Source of the DNA: Pontibacterium sinense
GTDB taxonomy: Bacteria > Pseudomonadota > Gammaproteobacteria > Pseudomonadales > Balneatricaceae
Assembly (NCBI RefSeq): GCF_015209595.1
Contig: NZ_JADEYS010000018.1
Location: forward strand, 39,482 to 103,481
Direction: 5' to 3'
DNA length: 64,000 nucleotides
The stretch's first letter is position 1; every line of letters begins with the position of its first letter. Under the pieces are notes generated by a model. It ran no database searches. It was not told where the DNA came from and saw nothing but the letters and a program-made list of their open reading frames with translations. Position numbers and translations under genes: made by a program. This document shows positions 16,525 through 26,803 of this stretch, one piece after another.

Positions 16525-18843
16525 TTAGTCACGGTAACGTTTTTCCAACTTTTCCGTCAATTCATCTGCAAACTGCAATGTACGGATCAAATCTGGAATG
16601 TTCTCCTCCACGTTGATAGTAAAATCAACCGGATGCCCCTTATTCCAATCAGGGTTATGCCCTTTCAGACGGGTGTTCAACAGAGCAGTACCGTCCGGTG
16701 CATAGTTCAACTTTATCTCCAGTGTATCGTACTGGAAATTCTCAAGCGCCCCCAGCGCCATCGCCAATCCCTGGTTGGCAGCGGCATATGCTGCGACAGA
16801 GCCATCCGGTTGAAATCTGATCGCCCCACCCGGTGCATCGGCAATCAAACGACCATCACTGATGCGTAACCCATCGTTATCAAACATGATAGGAAATTGG
16901 CCGTTGAGCCGTCCCTCTCCACTCAGGCCTTCCTGCTGCTCCAGTTTAAGTATCTCCGCCATATCTAACTGTTGCAGATCCACAGAGGTCATCACATTCA
17001 GTGGTACCAACGCTGTTTCAAATCCGTTGATCCGAATATCACCACCTAACAGCGAAGCCGTCACGGGCGACATTTTAATCGTGCCTTCACCGCTTGGCTC
17101 ACGCATAAAACGGTACTCCGTATTCAACGAATTCACTTCTACGCCGCTGAAAATACGCGAGATTTTTAGCGTCCCGCGATCATTGAGCCATCCGTTTTCG
17201 TTGTAACGGCCGCTAGAGCGCCATACAACATTGTTCAGTTCCGTTTTATTCCAGGTCAGATCAGCCCGATTGACCGCATTCCAATAGTTAACATGCATTT
17301 TTGTATCGCGAATTTTAGCCTCACCATTATGCAACAGCCTTCCACCCTTCAACGTCAGTTCTGCTGGAACGACTGAGACATAATTACGCAATTGCTTCTC
17401 TAACCCAGCAATATCTACCGCCTTCAAGGTCCACTGTATGACGCTACTCATACGACCCAGATCTGTAGAGGATCGCCCAGCGACTCTCAGTGGGAGCTCA
17501 CGTGTATTCAGATCAAACGTTGTGCTCAGCACCTGTGGATCGACATCAAAATCCGTCTTGATTGAAATGTCAGGCAGACGCTGATCCGGCACGTTCAAGC
17601 TCAAACGGGCAATACTTATCGATCCCTTGTATTGATGTTGAACCAGATCGGCTGAATCGACACTGAACTGTACCGGGCTGAAAACTGCACGATGCTTACC
17701 CATGGATACTGGTGAAAGCGACAGCTCGCCAGAAATCGGTAAATTGGTCAGAGCTATTCCGTCACGCTTCATCTCGGTATTGAAGTCAATCGGACGCGTT
17801 AGTGTCACCCTAGCCTGTTTCATTCGAACATCCGCGAGTTGTGGTTTCATAACCGTCACCGTGTTGCCTTTATCCAGATTGCCTACGACATGCTTATCCG
17901 ACACATGAACCGTACCGCTCAAATTCAGCGCAACATTCGATAATAATGGCGACATACCTTTTAGGGTTGCCTGGGTATTAAAGCGATGCTCGGACTCCAA
18001 CTGAGAGAGCATCGTATCAGGAGATAGCGCGGCCTGAAGCGGGAGACTAAATATACCTTGCGTACTGACAGACCCGGAGAGCACGGGGAGCTCCATGTCA
18101 GGCAAAAAGCGATGCAACCACTGCCCTAGTCCCTGCAAATCGATAAGCTGGTTCGCGTTCAGCACCACGGCATCTTCGGCTTTGAGGTTGCCATCTATTA
18201 CGATAAAGGGCGTATCCTGCTGTAATAACCGCAGGTTAAAATGATTATCCGCCCTGAGCTCGAGATCCCCCCATCCAAGATCCAGCCCTTCACGGTAGAA
18301 CCGCAGGCGACTGTACAACTGCTCGGATTCAACCAACAATGCACCTTTCAACGACCAGTCCGGCTGTCCGGCGGGATAATCCAGATCCACGTCCAACTCG
18401 CCCACACGAACCTGATCGGCCGGTATCGCAGCAAACCAAACGGCCGGAAGAAACGACGCCAGATCCAGATACACATCCGGTTTATTCGGCTGTTGTGCAG
18501 CCACATGATCTTTTAGACGCACACTTAGATGAGATGCGGGCAGCTCGATCAGGTCAACTTTTTGTGTCGCCCACACTTTTAGCGGAGAAAACCGGATTAG
18601 AATGGCACCGGTTTCCAGTAACAGGTCTGCACTGTCCGTTGCTTTGGAAGCCGTGAATTGGCGTACACGCAACTCATTCCATTCCGGGCGCTCAATATCC
18701 AGCGTAATACCTGTAAAACCCTGTGCCGTTAACCATTGCGCTGCACCCCACTGCACCATATATGGCGTAGCGGCGTACGCCGTCATAAGTAACAGTAATG
18801 GAATGATTGCAAGCGCAATCAGGCTTATGTACAAACGCCGCAT
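16525..18843 (-). CDS. ydbH: YdbH, AsmA-like intermembrane bridge protein
   Basis: A 772-residue protein with one N-terminal membrane anchor (LYISLIALAIIPLLLLMTAYA) and a long beta-rich periplasmic domain ending in LDIERPE... to a DUF748/AsmA-like C-terminus (GGDIRINGFETALVPLNVMTSVDLQQLDM). E. coli YdbH is one of three paralogous bridge proteins (with TamB and YhdP) that carry phospholipids to the outer membrane. ATG 18843 was chosen because GGAGGA precedes it; ATG 18858 is an alternative. First gene of the ydbH-ynbE-ydbL operon. Confidence 0.92.
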   Translation of the reverse strand: MRRLYISLIALAIIPLLLLMTAYAATPYMVQWGAAQWLTAQGFTGITLDIERPEWNELRVRQFTASKATDSADLLLETGAILIRFSPLKVWATQKVDLIELPASHLSVRLKDHVAAQQPNKPDVYLDLASFLPAVWFAAIPADQVRVGELDVDLDYPAGQPDWSLKGALLVESEQLYSRLRFYREGLDLGWGDLELRADNHFNLRLLQQDTPFIVIDGNLKAEDAVVLNANQLIDLQGLGQWLHRFLPDMELPVLSGSVSTQGIFSLPLQAALSPDTMLSQLESEHRFNTQATLKGMSPLLSNVALNLSGTVHVSDKHVVGNLDKGNTVTVMKPQLADVRMKQARVTLTRPIDFNTEMKRDGIALTNLPISGELSLSPVSMGKHRAVFSPVQFSVDSADLVQHQYKGSISIARLSLNVPDQRLPDISIKTDFDVDPQVLSTTFDLNTRELPLRVAGRSSTDLGRMSSVIQWTLKAVDIAGLEKQLRNYVSVVPAELTLKGGRLLHNGEAKIRDTKMHVNYWNAVNRADLTWNKTELNNVVWRSSGRYNENGWLNDRGTLKISRIFSGVEVNSLNTEYRFMREPSGEGTIKMSPVTASLLGGDIRINGFETALVPLNVMTSVDLQQLDMAEILKLEQQEGLSGEGRLNGQFPIMFDNDGLRISDGRLIADAPGGAIRFQPDGSVAAYAAANQGLAMALGALENFQYDTLEIKLNYAPDGTALLNTRLKGHNPDWNKGHPVDFTINVEENIPDLIRTLQFADELTEKLEKRYRD

Positions 18844-19318
18844 CAGTCCTCCGGACATTCCTTTATTCCCTGACAGTAGCTATAGCAGCAGACCCGTAAT
18901 CACGCATATTGTTCAACTGAAATATCAGTTTGAACGAGCGCACTGCCTCACGCCATCATCACTTTTCTGCGAGAGCGAAACAAGCGGTCAAATAGTGCTC
19001 ATTTTCGTTGTGTATTCGCTTGGGAAAGCCCTGCTGAAACGCCCGTACTACGAGGTGTTGTAAAAAATCTACACTGATCTCCGACTTTAGATATAGGCCC
19101 TATTCCCTGCTGCAGTGCGGCATAGAGGTCGATTTATTATCCTTTGGTGCAACAATTCAACATACAAATGTCATGATTTTTTCTGTATACTACATCGCGA
19201 AAAATTATAACCAACGAGTTTAAATCCGACGAAGTTCGGATAAGGGACAAAGGCGACCACAAGTCACCTTACACGAAGCCTATGGCCATTCCAGAGCTAT
19301 ATACACTTGGGGATTAGA
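18844..19318. other. Divergent promoter region of ydbH and idh
   Basis: A 475-base region without a gene. It holds an inverted repeat GTTCAACTGA-AATA-TCAGTTTGAAC (18911-18935, one bulged base), a candidate -10 TATACT (19186-19191) for idh with no good -35, and two small hairpins in the presumed idh leader (19224-19241 and 19250-19270). That gives a leader of about 120 bases. Confidence 0.5.
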
Positions 19319-21547
19319 ATGACTACACCAGAGCAAACCATTTACTACACGCTGACTGACGAAGCTCCAGCGCTGGCAACTGCTTCTCTGCTGCCAATCG
19401 TCCGCACTTTTACATCTGCAGCGGGTATCGACGTTAAAATTACTGACATCTCCCTGGCAGGCCGTATCTTGTCCGCATTTCCTGAAAACCTGGCTGACGA
19501 TCAGCAGGTACAGGATGGTCTGGCCTTCTTGGGCAACCTGACTCAGGACCCTAAAGCTAACATCGTTAAGCTGCCAAACATCAGTGCTTCTATCCCTCAG
19601 CTGAAAGCATGTGTTGCTGAACTTCAGGCTCAGGGCTACAACGTCCCTGATTTCCCAGAAGCGCCTGAAACTGCTGCTGAAGAAGAGATCAAAGCACGCT
19701 ACTCTAAAATTCTGGGTTCTGCTGTAAACCCTGTACTGCGTGAAGGTAACTCTGACCGTCGTGCACCGGGCGCAGTAAAAGCCTTCGCACGTAAGTTCCC
19801 ACACTCCATGGGCAAATGGAGCAAAGCTTCCCGTACTCACGCTGACTACATGCGCGGCGGTGATTTCTTCTCCAGCGAACAGTCCATCACAATGGAAGAA
19901 GCTGGCGATGTGCGCATTGAATTCATTGATGCTGCAGGCAACGTTGAAGTTAAGAAAGAACTGAGCCTGGAAAAAGGTGAGATTCTGGACAGCATGCGCA
20001 TGAGTGCTAAAGCACTGCGCGAGTTCTTCGAAGAGAGCATGAACGACGCTAAAGAAACCGGCGTCATGTGGTCCCTGCACGTTAAAGCGACCATGATGAA
20101 GGTTTCCCACCCGATTGTATTCGGCCACGCAGTAACTGTCTTCTACAAAGAACTGTTCGAGCAGTACGGTGAACTGTTTGACAAGCTGGGTGTAAACCCG
20201 AACAACGGTATCGGCAGCGTATACGACAAGATTGCTAGCCTGCCTCGCTCACAGCGTGAAGAGATCGAAGAAGCGATCCACGCATGCCACGAGCACCGTC
20301 CAGAAATGGCAATGGTTGATTCCGTTAAAGGTATCACCAACCTGCACGTTCCTTCCGACGTAATCGTTGATGCATCTATGCCTGCAATGATCCGTAACGG
20401 CGGTAAGATGTGGGGTCCTGATGGCAAGCCAAAAGATACTAAAGCGGTAATGCCTGAGTCCACATACGCACGTATCTATCAGGAAATGATCAACTACTGC
20501 AAGACTAACGGTGCGTTTGATCCGACTACGATCGGTACTGTACCTAACGTTGGTCTGATGGCTAAGAAAGCTGAAGAATACGGTTCTCACGACAAGACTT
20601 ACGAAACTGAGCCTGGCGTGATGCGCGTTGTTGCAGCAGACGGTACTGTTCTGATGCAGCACGACGTTGAAAAAGGCGATATCTGGCGCGCATGTCAGAC
20701 CAAAGACGAGCCTGTACGTGACTGGGTTAAACTGGCTGTGACTCGTGCCCGTCAGTCTGATACTCCAGCTGTATTCTGGCTGGATTACAAACGTGCACAC
20801 GATGCTGAACTGATCAAGAAGGTTAACGAATACCTGAAAGATCACAACACCGATGGTCTGGAAATTTACATCAAGACCTACAACCAGGCGATCCGTTACA
20901 GCATGGACCGCATGTTCCGCGGCAACGATACTATCTCTGTAACTGGTAACGTACTGCGTGACTACCTGACTGACCTGTTCCCAATCATCGAACTGGGCAC
21001 ATCTGCGAAAATGCTGTCTATCGTTCCAATGCTGAAAGGCGGCGGTATGTACGAAACAGGTGCTGGTGGTTCAGCGCCTAAACACGTACAGCAGGTTGAA
21101 GAAGAAAACCACCTGCGTTGGGACTCTCTGGGTGAATTCCTGGCTCTGGCCGTATCTCTGGAAGATATGGGCATCAAGAACGACAACCCACGCGCAGCTA
21201 TTCTGGCTAAAACCCTGGATGCAGCAACAGGTAAACTGCTGGAAGAGAACAAATCTCCTTCCCGTAAAACCGGTGAGCTGGATAACCGTGGTAGCCACTT
21301 CTACCTAGGTCTGTACTGGGCACAGGAAGTATCGGCTCAAACTGAAGATGCTGAACTGGCTGCACAGTTTGCTCCGCTGGCAAAAGCACTGGCAGACAAC
21401 GAAGAACAGATCGTTGCTGAACTGGCTGCTGCACAGGGCACACCTGCTGCACTGGACGGTTACTACCACGCTAAGCGCGAAACCGTTAAGAAAGTGATGC
21501 GTCCAAGTGAAACACTGAACGCTGCACTGGCTGCTGCTAACAAGTAA
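19319..21547 (+). CDS. idh: Monomeric NADP-dependent isocitrate dehydrogenase
   Basis: A 742-residue enzyme of the monomeric IDH family (Azotobacter vinelandii / Corynebacterium type), recognisable from [60 protein letters not shown] and [14 protein letters not shown]. It converts isocitrate to 2-oxoglutarate with NADP. ATG 19319 was chosen over the in-frame TTG at 19307 because TTGGGGATTAGA supplies the ribosome site. Codon use is strongly biased (GCT, CTG, GAA, CGT), suggesting high expression. A classical dimeric icd lies at 52.7 kb, so the organism has both types. A strong terminator follows. Confidence 0.97.
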   Translation: MTTPEQTIYYTLTDEAPALATASLLPIVRTFTSAAGIDVKITDISLAGRILSAFPENLADDQQVQDGLAFLGNLTQDPKANIVKLPNISASIPQLKACVAELQAQGYNVPDFPEAPETAAEEEIKARYSKILGSAVNPVLREGNSDRRAPGAVKAFARKFPHSMGKWSKASRTHADYMRGGDFFSSEQSITMEEAGDVRIEFIDAAGNVEVKKELSLEKGEILDSMRMSAKALREFFEESMNDAKETGVMWSLHVKATMMKVSHPIVFGHAVTVFYKELFEQYGELFDKLGVNPNNGIGSVYDKIASLPRSQREEIEEAIHACHEHRPEMAMVDSVKGITNLHVPSDVIVDASMPAMIRNGGKMWGPDGKPKDTKAVMPESTYARIYQEMINYCKTNGAFDPTTIGTVPNVGLMAKKAEEYGSHDKTYETEPGVMRVVAADGTVLMQHDVEKGDIWRACQTKDEPVRDWVKLAVTRARQSDTPAVFWLDYKRAHDAELIKKVNEYLKDHNTDGLEIYIKTYNQAIRYSMDRMFRGNDTISVTGNVLRDYLTDLFPIIELGTSAKMLSIVPMLKGGGMYETGAGGSAPKHVQQVEEENHLRWDSLGEFLALAVSLEDMGIKNDNPRAAILAKTLDAATGKLLEENKSPSRKTGELDNRGSHFYLGLYWAQEVSAQTEDAELAAQFAPLAKALADNEEQIVAELAAAQGTPAALDGYYHAKRETVKKVMRPSETLNAALAAANK

Positions 21548-21586
21548 GCACTGCTAGGCAATCACTAAACGTCTACTGAAGACGAT

Positions 21587-21621
21587 AAAAGCCCGGAGTA
21601 GGAAACTACTCCGGGCTTTTT
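21587..21621 (+). terminator. Strong rho-independent terminator after idh (bidirectional)
   Basis: An 11-bp perfect stem GCCCGGAGTAG / CTACTCCGGGC with a GAAA tetraloop, followed by TTTTT and preceded by AAAA. It can serve idh on the plus strand and the convergent FMN protein on the minus strand. Confidence 0.92.
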
Positions 21622-21622
21622 G

Positions 21623-23188
21623 TTAATCGAGTTTGCTCTGGCCGACAGCCTGGCTTAAATCCGATTCAGATGTCGCAATAATATCTTCCGCCCGCACATA
21701 AGAGCGCTCTTCCGGCATAGGATGCAGCTTATCCATTGCCACTGACAATCCATGATCCGATACAATTTTCACATGATGCCTACGTAACAGCCGCGGCTCT
21801 TTTACCCCACACGAATGCGCAATCAGGCCAACGCCATAACTGATGTACTTATGGTAATGCGCTACACGGTTCGCTTTATCCGCAGGATCAAGCCCTTGCT
21901 GTAAGCGCGGATTATGGGTGGTAATGCCGGTAGGACAAGTATCTTTGTTACATTGCATCGCCTGAATACAGCCCAGCGAAAACATAAAGCCTCGTGCCGA
22001 GGTAACAAAGTCAGCACCGGTCGCCAGCGCCCAAGCAACCTTGGATGGGACAATCAACTTACCCGATGCGATGATCTTGATCCGTTTTTTAAGCCCACGC
22101 TCAACCAACATATCAACCAGCAACGGCAAACTTTCCTTCAGAGTCAGTCCCACATAATCCATCAAAGGCTGAGGTGCTGCCCCGGTACCGCCATCAGCAC
22201 TATCAACAGTGATAAAGTCCGGCGCAACAGCCTCTCCCTTATCCAAAATCAGATCAAAGAAACGCTCCAGCCATTTCACATCACCTAATACCGCCTTAAA
22301 GCCAACTGGCTTACCCGTAACATCCCGTACCCGCTGGATCATCGACAATAAATCCTCCGGCGACCTTATATCAGGATGGCCATTAGGACTGACCGAGGCC
22401 TCTCCTTGAGGAATCCCCCTGATAGCGGCGATCTCGGCTGTGACTTTGCCTCCGGGAAGAATCCCGCCTTTTCCGGGCTTTGCCCCCTGACTCATCTTGA
22501 TCTCAAACATCTTTACTTGCGGGTGGGCAGCAACCTCTCTGAGCTTTTCATTGCTAAGCAGCCCTTCCTCATCTCGAACGCCATATTTTGCCGTACCAAT
22601 TTGAAAGACCAGGTCACAACCTCCCTCCAGATGATAAGGACTGAGACCTCCCTCCCCGGTATTCATCCAGCACCCAGCCCGTGAAGCTCCCATTGCAAGA
22701 GCCTGAACAGCAGGTTTAGAAATTGCGCCATAACTCATGCCGGAAATATTGAACAGGGAATGGGTGGTGTACGGGTGTTTACAGTAAGGCCCAATTGTCA
22801 CATCACTGATCGGCACCGCATCTTCTTCCAGGGTCGGAAACGCGCAGTTCATAAAAAGAATCGAACCCGGAGGCTCCAGATTGCGGGTCGAACCAAACGC
22901 GATCATACGCTCGACATTCTTAGCCGCCCTATACACCCAGCTGCGTTCCGCACGGTTAAATGGCATCTCCTCCCTGTCCATTGCGAAAAAGTATTGGCGA
23001 AAGAATTCACCCTGCTTTTCAAACAGGTAACGAAATCGACCGATTACTGGATAGTTGCGGCGAATAGCCTGCTTGGTCTGCGTTACATCTCTGATGTAGA
23101 GGTAGACAATAAACAACACCCCTAATCCGAGCGCAAAGATAAACAGGGCTGACATGAACTGCAGCCCGAGCATGACCCAGGTTCCCAT
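21623..23188 (-). CDS. FMN-binding glutamate synthase-like protein
   Basis: A 521-residue protein with one N-terminal membrane helix (MSALFIFALGLGVLFIVYLYI) followed by a glutamate-synthase alpha-subunit FMN/Fe-S domain: FNISGMSYGAIS, GEGGLSPYHL, FEIKMSQGAKPGKGG, DSADGGTGAAP, and the Fe-S cysteines CIQAMQCNKDTCPTG. The glutaminase and GltD parts are missing, so it is not a full glutamate synthase. Such proteins are widespread, with unknown acceptor. ATG 23188 has GAGGAGA upstream; the 23227 frame extension is not supported. Confidence 0.9.
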   Translation of the reverse strand: MGTWVMLGLQFMSALFIFALGLGVLFIVYLYIRDVTQTKQAIRRNYPVIGRFRYLFEKQGEFFRQYFFAMDREEMPFNRAERSWVYRAAKNVERMIAFGSTRNLEPPGSILFMNCAFPTLEEDAVPISDVTIGPYCKHPYTTHSLFNISGMSYGAISKPAVQALAMGASRAGCWMNTGEGGLSPYHLEGGCDLVFQIGTAKYGVRDEEGLLSNEKLREVAAHPQVKMFEIKMSQGAKPGKGGILPGGKVTAEIAAIRGIPQGEASVSPNGHPDIRSPEDLLSMIQRVRDVTGKPVGFKAVLGDVKWLERFFDLILDKGEAVAPDFITVDSADGGTGAAPQPLMDYVGLTLKESLPLLVDMLVERGLKKRIKIIASGKLIVPSKVAWALATGADFVTSARGFMFSLGCIQAMQCNKDTCPTGITTHNPRLQQGLDPADKANRVAHYHKYISYGVGLIAHSCGVKEPRLLRRHHVKIVSDHGLSVAMDKLHPMPEERSYVRAEDIIATSESDLSQAVGQSKLD

Positions 23189-23285
23189 CTGTCTTCTCCT
23201 CACGTATATCCCGCTAAGCGGAATCATAGAACGGTGGAAAAAGTATCCGAGTTGCTTAAAGTTTATTCAACAAGCATAGACGGTC

Positions 23286-23322
23286 GGAAAAAGAAAAGCC
23301 GGGATGCAGATCACACCCCGGC
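23286..23322 (-). terminator. Terminator of ndh
   Basis: On the minus strand GCCGGGG... pairs with CCCGGC (23298-23322), followed by TTTTCTTTTT, 35 bases beyond the ndh stop. Confidence 0.8.
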
Positions 23323-23356
23323 AAACAGGAGAACTTTTGAAAGGAAATAGTGACGC

Positions 23357-24646
23357 TTAATGCAACTTCATTTTTGGCTTAACCGCATTACTGATCTTCT
23401 GTGCCAACATCACCGCTGAGGCTCTGATCCAGCCATGAATGGCGATTTGATGCATCCGGTACAACGATATATATACGATCCGGGCGATACGGCCTTCGAT
23501 GAACATTGAACCCTTGGTGAGATTACCCATCAAGCTACCGACCGTACTGTATTTACTCAGGTTCACCAATGAGCCGTGATCTTTATAGATATAGCTTTTT
23601 AGCGGTTTACCTTGCTCTGCCAACTGAATATTTCGGTACACCAACGAAGCCATCTGATGTGCAGATTGCGCGCGGGGTGGCACCCAAGTACCATCAGGCT
23701 GTTCACACGCGCAGCAATCACCAATCACGTACACATCATCGTCAACCGCACTTTGCAGCGTCGGTTTAACAATAATCTGACCACCGCGACCGGTTTCAAA
23801 CGCATCCATTTTCTGTACGAAATCAGGAGCCTTAACGCCTGCGGCCCACACCATCAAATCGGCGTCAATACGCTGCTCTTCATTGGCGATAAAACCCTGC
23901 TCGTCAGCGCGAATAACACGCGTATCTTCCAGTATTGTCACGCCGAGTTTCGCCAGCTCACGCTTAGCCGACAACGCAATACGCACAGGTAACGCAGGTA
24001 ATATCCGCGGACCGGCTTCAATCAGGGTGATTTTCAGACGTTTAGCCGACATATCGGGCATACCATACATCTTCATCAAATCAGCAACATGATATAGCTC
24101 GGCTGCGAGCTCGACGCCTGTTGCACCACCCCCAACGATTGCAAGCTTAAGTGTGCCATCCGTAGACTGCTGATTGAGTCGCAAGAACTGGTTCAGCAAT
24201 GCTCGGTGAAAACGCTCAGCCTGCAGGTGAGAATCCAGAAAGAAACTGTGATCTGCAACACCCGGCGTACCAAAGTCGTTACTCACACTACCAACAGCCA
24301 TCACGAGCTGATCGTACGCAAGTTCACGCGCTGGCAATACCTCTTTGCCCTGCTCGTCATGCAACGCATCCAAACTGATGACCTTACAGGTACGGTCGAT
24401 ACCGGTCATTGTACCCAGCTGAAATTGATAACCGTGAATACTGGAATGCGCACGATAAACCACACCGTCGGTGTTGATATCGAGTGAACCCGTCGCGACT
24501 TCGTGCAACAGAGGTTTCCATATGTGGTTTCGGTTGCGATCAACCAGTATGATCTTCGCTTTGTTCTTTTTGCCGTACCTGTGGCCCAGTCTTGTTGCCA
24601 GTTCCAGCCCGCCGGCGCCGCCTCCTACAATTACGATGGTTTTCAT
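23357..24646 (-). CDS. ndh: NADH dehydrogenase type II (NDH-2)
   Basis: A 429-residue flavoprotein with two dinucleotide folds: FAD-binding IVGGGAGGLELA at the start and NADH-binding AIVGGGATGVELAAEL near residue 165. VWAAGVKAPDF and YVIGDCCA are further family motifs. The C-terminal helix (YRMHQIAIHGWIRASA) likely anchors it to the membrane. It passes electrons from NADH to quinone without pumping protons. Single gene with its own terminator. Confidence 0.95.
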   Translation of the reverse strand: MKTIVIVGGGAGGLELATRLGHRYGKKNKAKIILVDRNRNHIWKPLLHEVATGSLDINTDGVVYRAHSSIHGYQFQLGTMTGIDRTCKVISLDALHDEQGKEVLPARELAYDQLVMAVGSVSNDFGTPGVADHSFFLDSHLQAERFHRALLNQFLRLNQQSTDGTLKLAIVGGGATGVELAAELYHVADLMKMYGMPDMSAKRLKITLIEAGPRILPALPVRIALSAKRELAKLGVTILEDTRVIRADEQGFIANEEQRIDADLMVWAAGVKAPDFVQKMDAFETGRGGQIIVKPTLQSAVDDDVYVIGDCCACEQPDGTWVPPRAQSAHQMASLVYRNIQLAEQGKPLKSYIYKDHGSLVNLSKYSTVGSLMGNLTKGSMFIEGRIARIVYISLYRMHQIAIHGWIRASAVMLAQKISNAVKPKMKLH

Positions 24647-24868
24647 TACACATTCCTCAAAGTAGTTTCAGGCCAACACTCCGTAAAGCGCTGGCCTGAC
24701 TCCCCTTGAGGCTATATTCGCAAGCGACCAGATAGGTAACTTCACCACGTTAGTCGCTTTGTTCTGCCTTGAGAATACCTCATGAGACCAGTACAAACAT
24801 AAACTTTAGTTGTAATTAATCGTTGCGTTTATGTAACCAATAGAAGGTAAAACAAACCGACAAGGCAC

Positions 24869-24893
24869 AAAAAAGGCCCCTTAAAGAGGCCTT
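24869..24893 (-). terminator. Terminator of chemoreceptor gene
   Basis: On the minus strand AAGGCCTC and the matching GGGGCCTT form a stem with a short TTTA loop, followed by TTTTTT, about 23 bases after the stop at 24916. Confidence 0.85.
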
Positions 24894-24915
24894 CTTAACA
24901 AGCGAAATACTCTGA

Positions 24916-26556
24916 TCAGACTTTATATTTACTCAGTAAAGCCTGAAGATCATTTGAAAGCACAGACAGCTCCCGACTGGATTGAGCTATCTGCTGCGCT
25001 CCATCATCTGTTTCTTGGGAGACTTCATTGATTGCCACCAGCGAACGGTTAATCTCCTCAGCAACACTCGTTTGCTCCTCAGAAGCCGACGCTATCTGAA
25101 TATTCATGTTGGTGATTCGTTCTACTGCTGCAGCGATTTCATGCAATACGCCACCCGCTTCTGACGCTTTCTGTCCTGCACTTTCTGCCTGAGAGGTACT
25201 GGTTTCCATAGCGCTCATCGCATGGCGTGAGCCGCTCTGCAAGTGTTCAATGGCGCCTCGAATCTCTTCTGTAGAGGTACGCGTACGCTGCGCAAGTGTC
25301 CGAACTTCGTCAGCAACAACCGCGAACCCACGACCCTGCTCACCCGCTCTCGCGGCCTCTATCGCAGCATTCAGTGCCAGCAGGTTGGTCTGTTCTGCAA
25401 TATCGGTAATAACGTCAACGACCGATCCGATATTTTCACTGTCGCTATCCAATGCACTGATGCGTTCAGATACCTGCCGAACTTCGCCAACCAACGTATT
25501 GGTCGTATCCATTGCGTCATCGACAACCTCATTTCCGCTCACAGCTTGCTCCGTCGTTTTCTGTGCTTCGCGGTTTGCGCTTTCGGCCTGAGTCGCAACT
25601 TCCTGTGCAGAAGACACCATCTCATTCATCGCACTCGCAACCTGCTCAATCTCCAGGCGCTGAGCACTGATGCTTTGAGTTGTTTGACCGCTGATAGAGG
25701 TAAGTTGATCCGCGGCGGCCGCCATCGTTGTGGTTGCACCACTGATCTGACCAATCAGATGACGCATAGACTGAATAGTGATGTTGAAACTCTTCGCCAT
25801 GCTGCCAATTTCATCTTCACGCTCCACTGCCACTTCCGTGGTAAGGTCGGCATCTTTGACGATATGCTCCATCGTGCTGCGCAAGTTATCGAGTGGCTTT
25901 CGTACCGAGTTATATACAGCAAAACTCAGGAAACTGAGCACCACAATCACCGCCAATGCCAAACCAACCAGCAGGATCAATGCATTCTCATAAGCATCTG
26001 CAAGTTCGCGCTGTTCTTTTTCGACCATACGCAACTGCAAGTTAACTAATGCGGTTATCTTATCGCTGATCGGGTCTATGTCTTTGTATAGAGGGCCATC
26101 GTAATCACTAAGACGGGAAGTGACTTTATTGCTGATTTTGCTAAGCAAATTGAGCTTATTCTCGACGCGATCAATAGCCTGGTTGGCTTTCAGGAATAGC
26201 GATTCGGCTTCATCTGCCAACTTCAGCTCTTCGCCTTGGAGATTCAGTGAACGATACGCCTGCCATTTTTCATCGATCTCTATCCGCGCTTTCTGTATCC
26301 CCTTTACCGCTTCAGTAGAGGTGATCAAACCGGAGTTCGCCTTATTAACCGCATCCACCACGAGAACGGCATAATCATCTGCGATAGTTTTTAAGTTTTC
26401 GAGAGGCACAACGCGTTGGTTGTATATACGGTCAACCCCTTCATTAGCCGCCTTCAACTGAACTAACGCAGTGAACACCAGTGCGATTAGCCCAAGAACA
26501 GGCAGAATAGAGGTCATCAGAAGTTTTGCACGAATTGAAAGATTGCTTATCAGCAT
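24916..26556 (-). CDS. Methyl-accepting chemotaxis protein
   Basis: A 546-residue receptor. Helix 1 is about 10-35 ([21 protein letters not shown]), then a four-helix-bundle-type periplasmic sensor (4HB_MCP), helix 2 about 188-210, a HAMP domain, and the signalling domain with the hairpin [38 protein letters not shown] 26556 is preferred; an in-frame TTG at 26568 is possible. Neither has a strong ribosome site. A palindrome (26598-26615) lies just upstream. Ligand unknown; no other che gene is near. Confidence 0.93.
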   Translation of the reverse strand: MLISNLSIRAKLLMTSILPVLGLIALVFTALVQLKAANEGVDRIYNQRVVPLENLKTIADDYAVLVVDAVNKANSGLITSTEAVKGIQKARIEIDEKWQAYRSLNLQGEELKLADEAESLFLKANQAIDRVENKLNLLSKISNKVTSRLSDYDGPLYKDIDPISDKITALVNLQLRMVEKEQRELADAYENALILLVGLALAVIVVLSFLSFAVYNSVRKPLDNLRSTMEHIVKDADLTTEVAVEREDEIGSMAKSFNITIQSMRHLIGQISGATTTMAAAADQLTSISGQTTQSISAQRLEIEQVASAMNEMVSSAQEVATQAESANREAQKTTEQAVSGNEVVDDAMDTTNTLVGEVRQVSERISALDSDSENIGSVVDVITDIAEQTNLLALNAAIEAARAGEQGRGFAVVADEVRTLAQRTRTSTEEIRGAIEHLQSGSRHAMSAMETSTSQAESAGQKASEAGGVLHEIAAAVERITNMNIQIASASEEQTSVAEEINRSLVAINEVSQETDDGAQQIAQSSRELSVLSNDLQALLSKYKV

Positions 26557-26597
26557 AGGGATATCCAATGAGTTCTTATTGGTACTGCGTCCCTTAG

Positions 26598-26615
26598 TTG
26601 TTACTTACGTAACAA
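26598..26615. repeat. Perfect palindrome upstream of chemoreceptor gene
   Basis: TTGTTAC-TTAC-GTAACAA is a 7-bp perfect inverted repeat with a four-base centre, about 40 bases upstream of the chemoreceptor ATG. It may be an operator or a hairpin in the leader. Confidence 0.5.
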
Positions 26616-26756
26616 ATTTCACATACGGAGAGGATCTTTAGCTACTACCCGTCGCGACTTCGCGTCCTGCGCCAGAGCCAATGTGTTATCTTATTTTTAT
26701 TTAGTATGTTTAAACTTTCTATCGCTGACCCACAGCGAATACCGACATTTCAAGCC

Positions 26757-26781
26757 AGCAATACGATCAGGCTGTATTGCT
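26757..26781 (-). terminator. Hairpin after histidine kinase gene
   Basis: AGCAATAC (26757-26764) pairs exactly with GTATTGCT (26774-26781), 23 bases beyond the kinase stop. No U-tract, so termination is uncertain. Confidence 0.4.
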
Positions 26782-26803
26782 TATTACCGTCTTCTGCTCT
26801 TTG

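Noticed and set aside
19280..20128. Long minus-strand frame opposite idh (282 codons)
   Set aside because: Antisense shadow of a highly expressed gene; strong codon bias removes stop codons from the opposite strand. No signal or domain in the product.
25243..26049. 268-codon plus-strand frame in the chemoreceptor gene
   Set aside because: Antisense to the conserved signalling domain; the product has no recognisable features.
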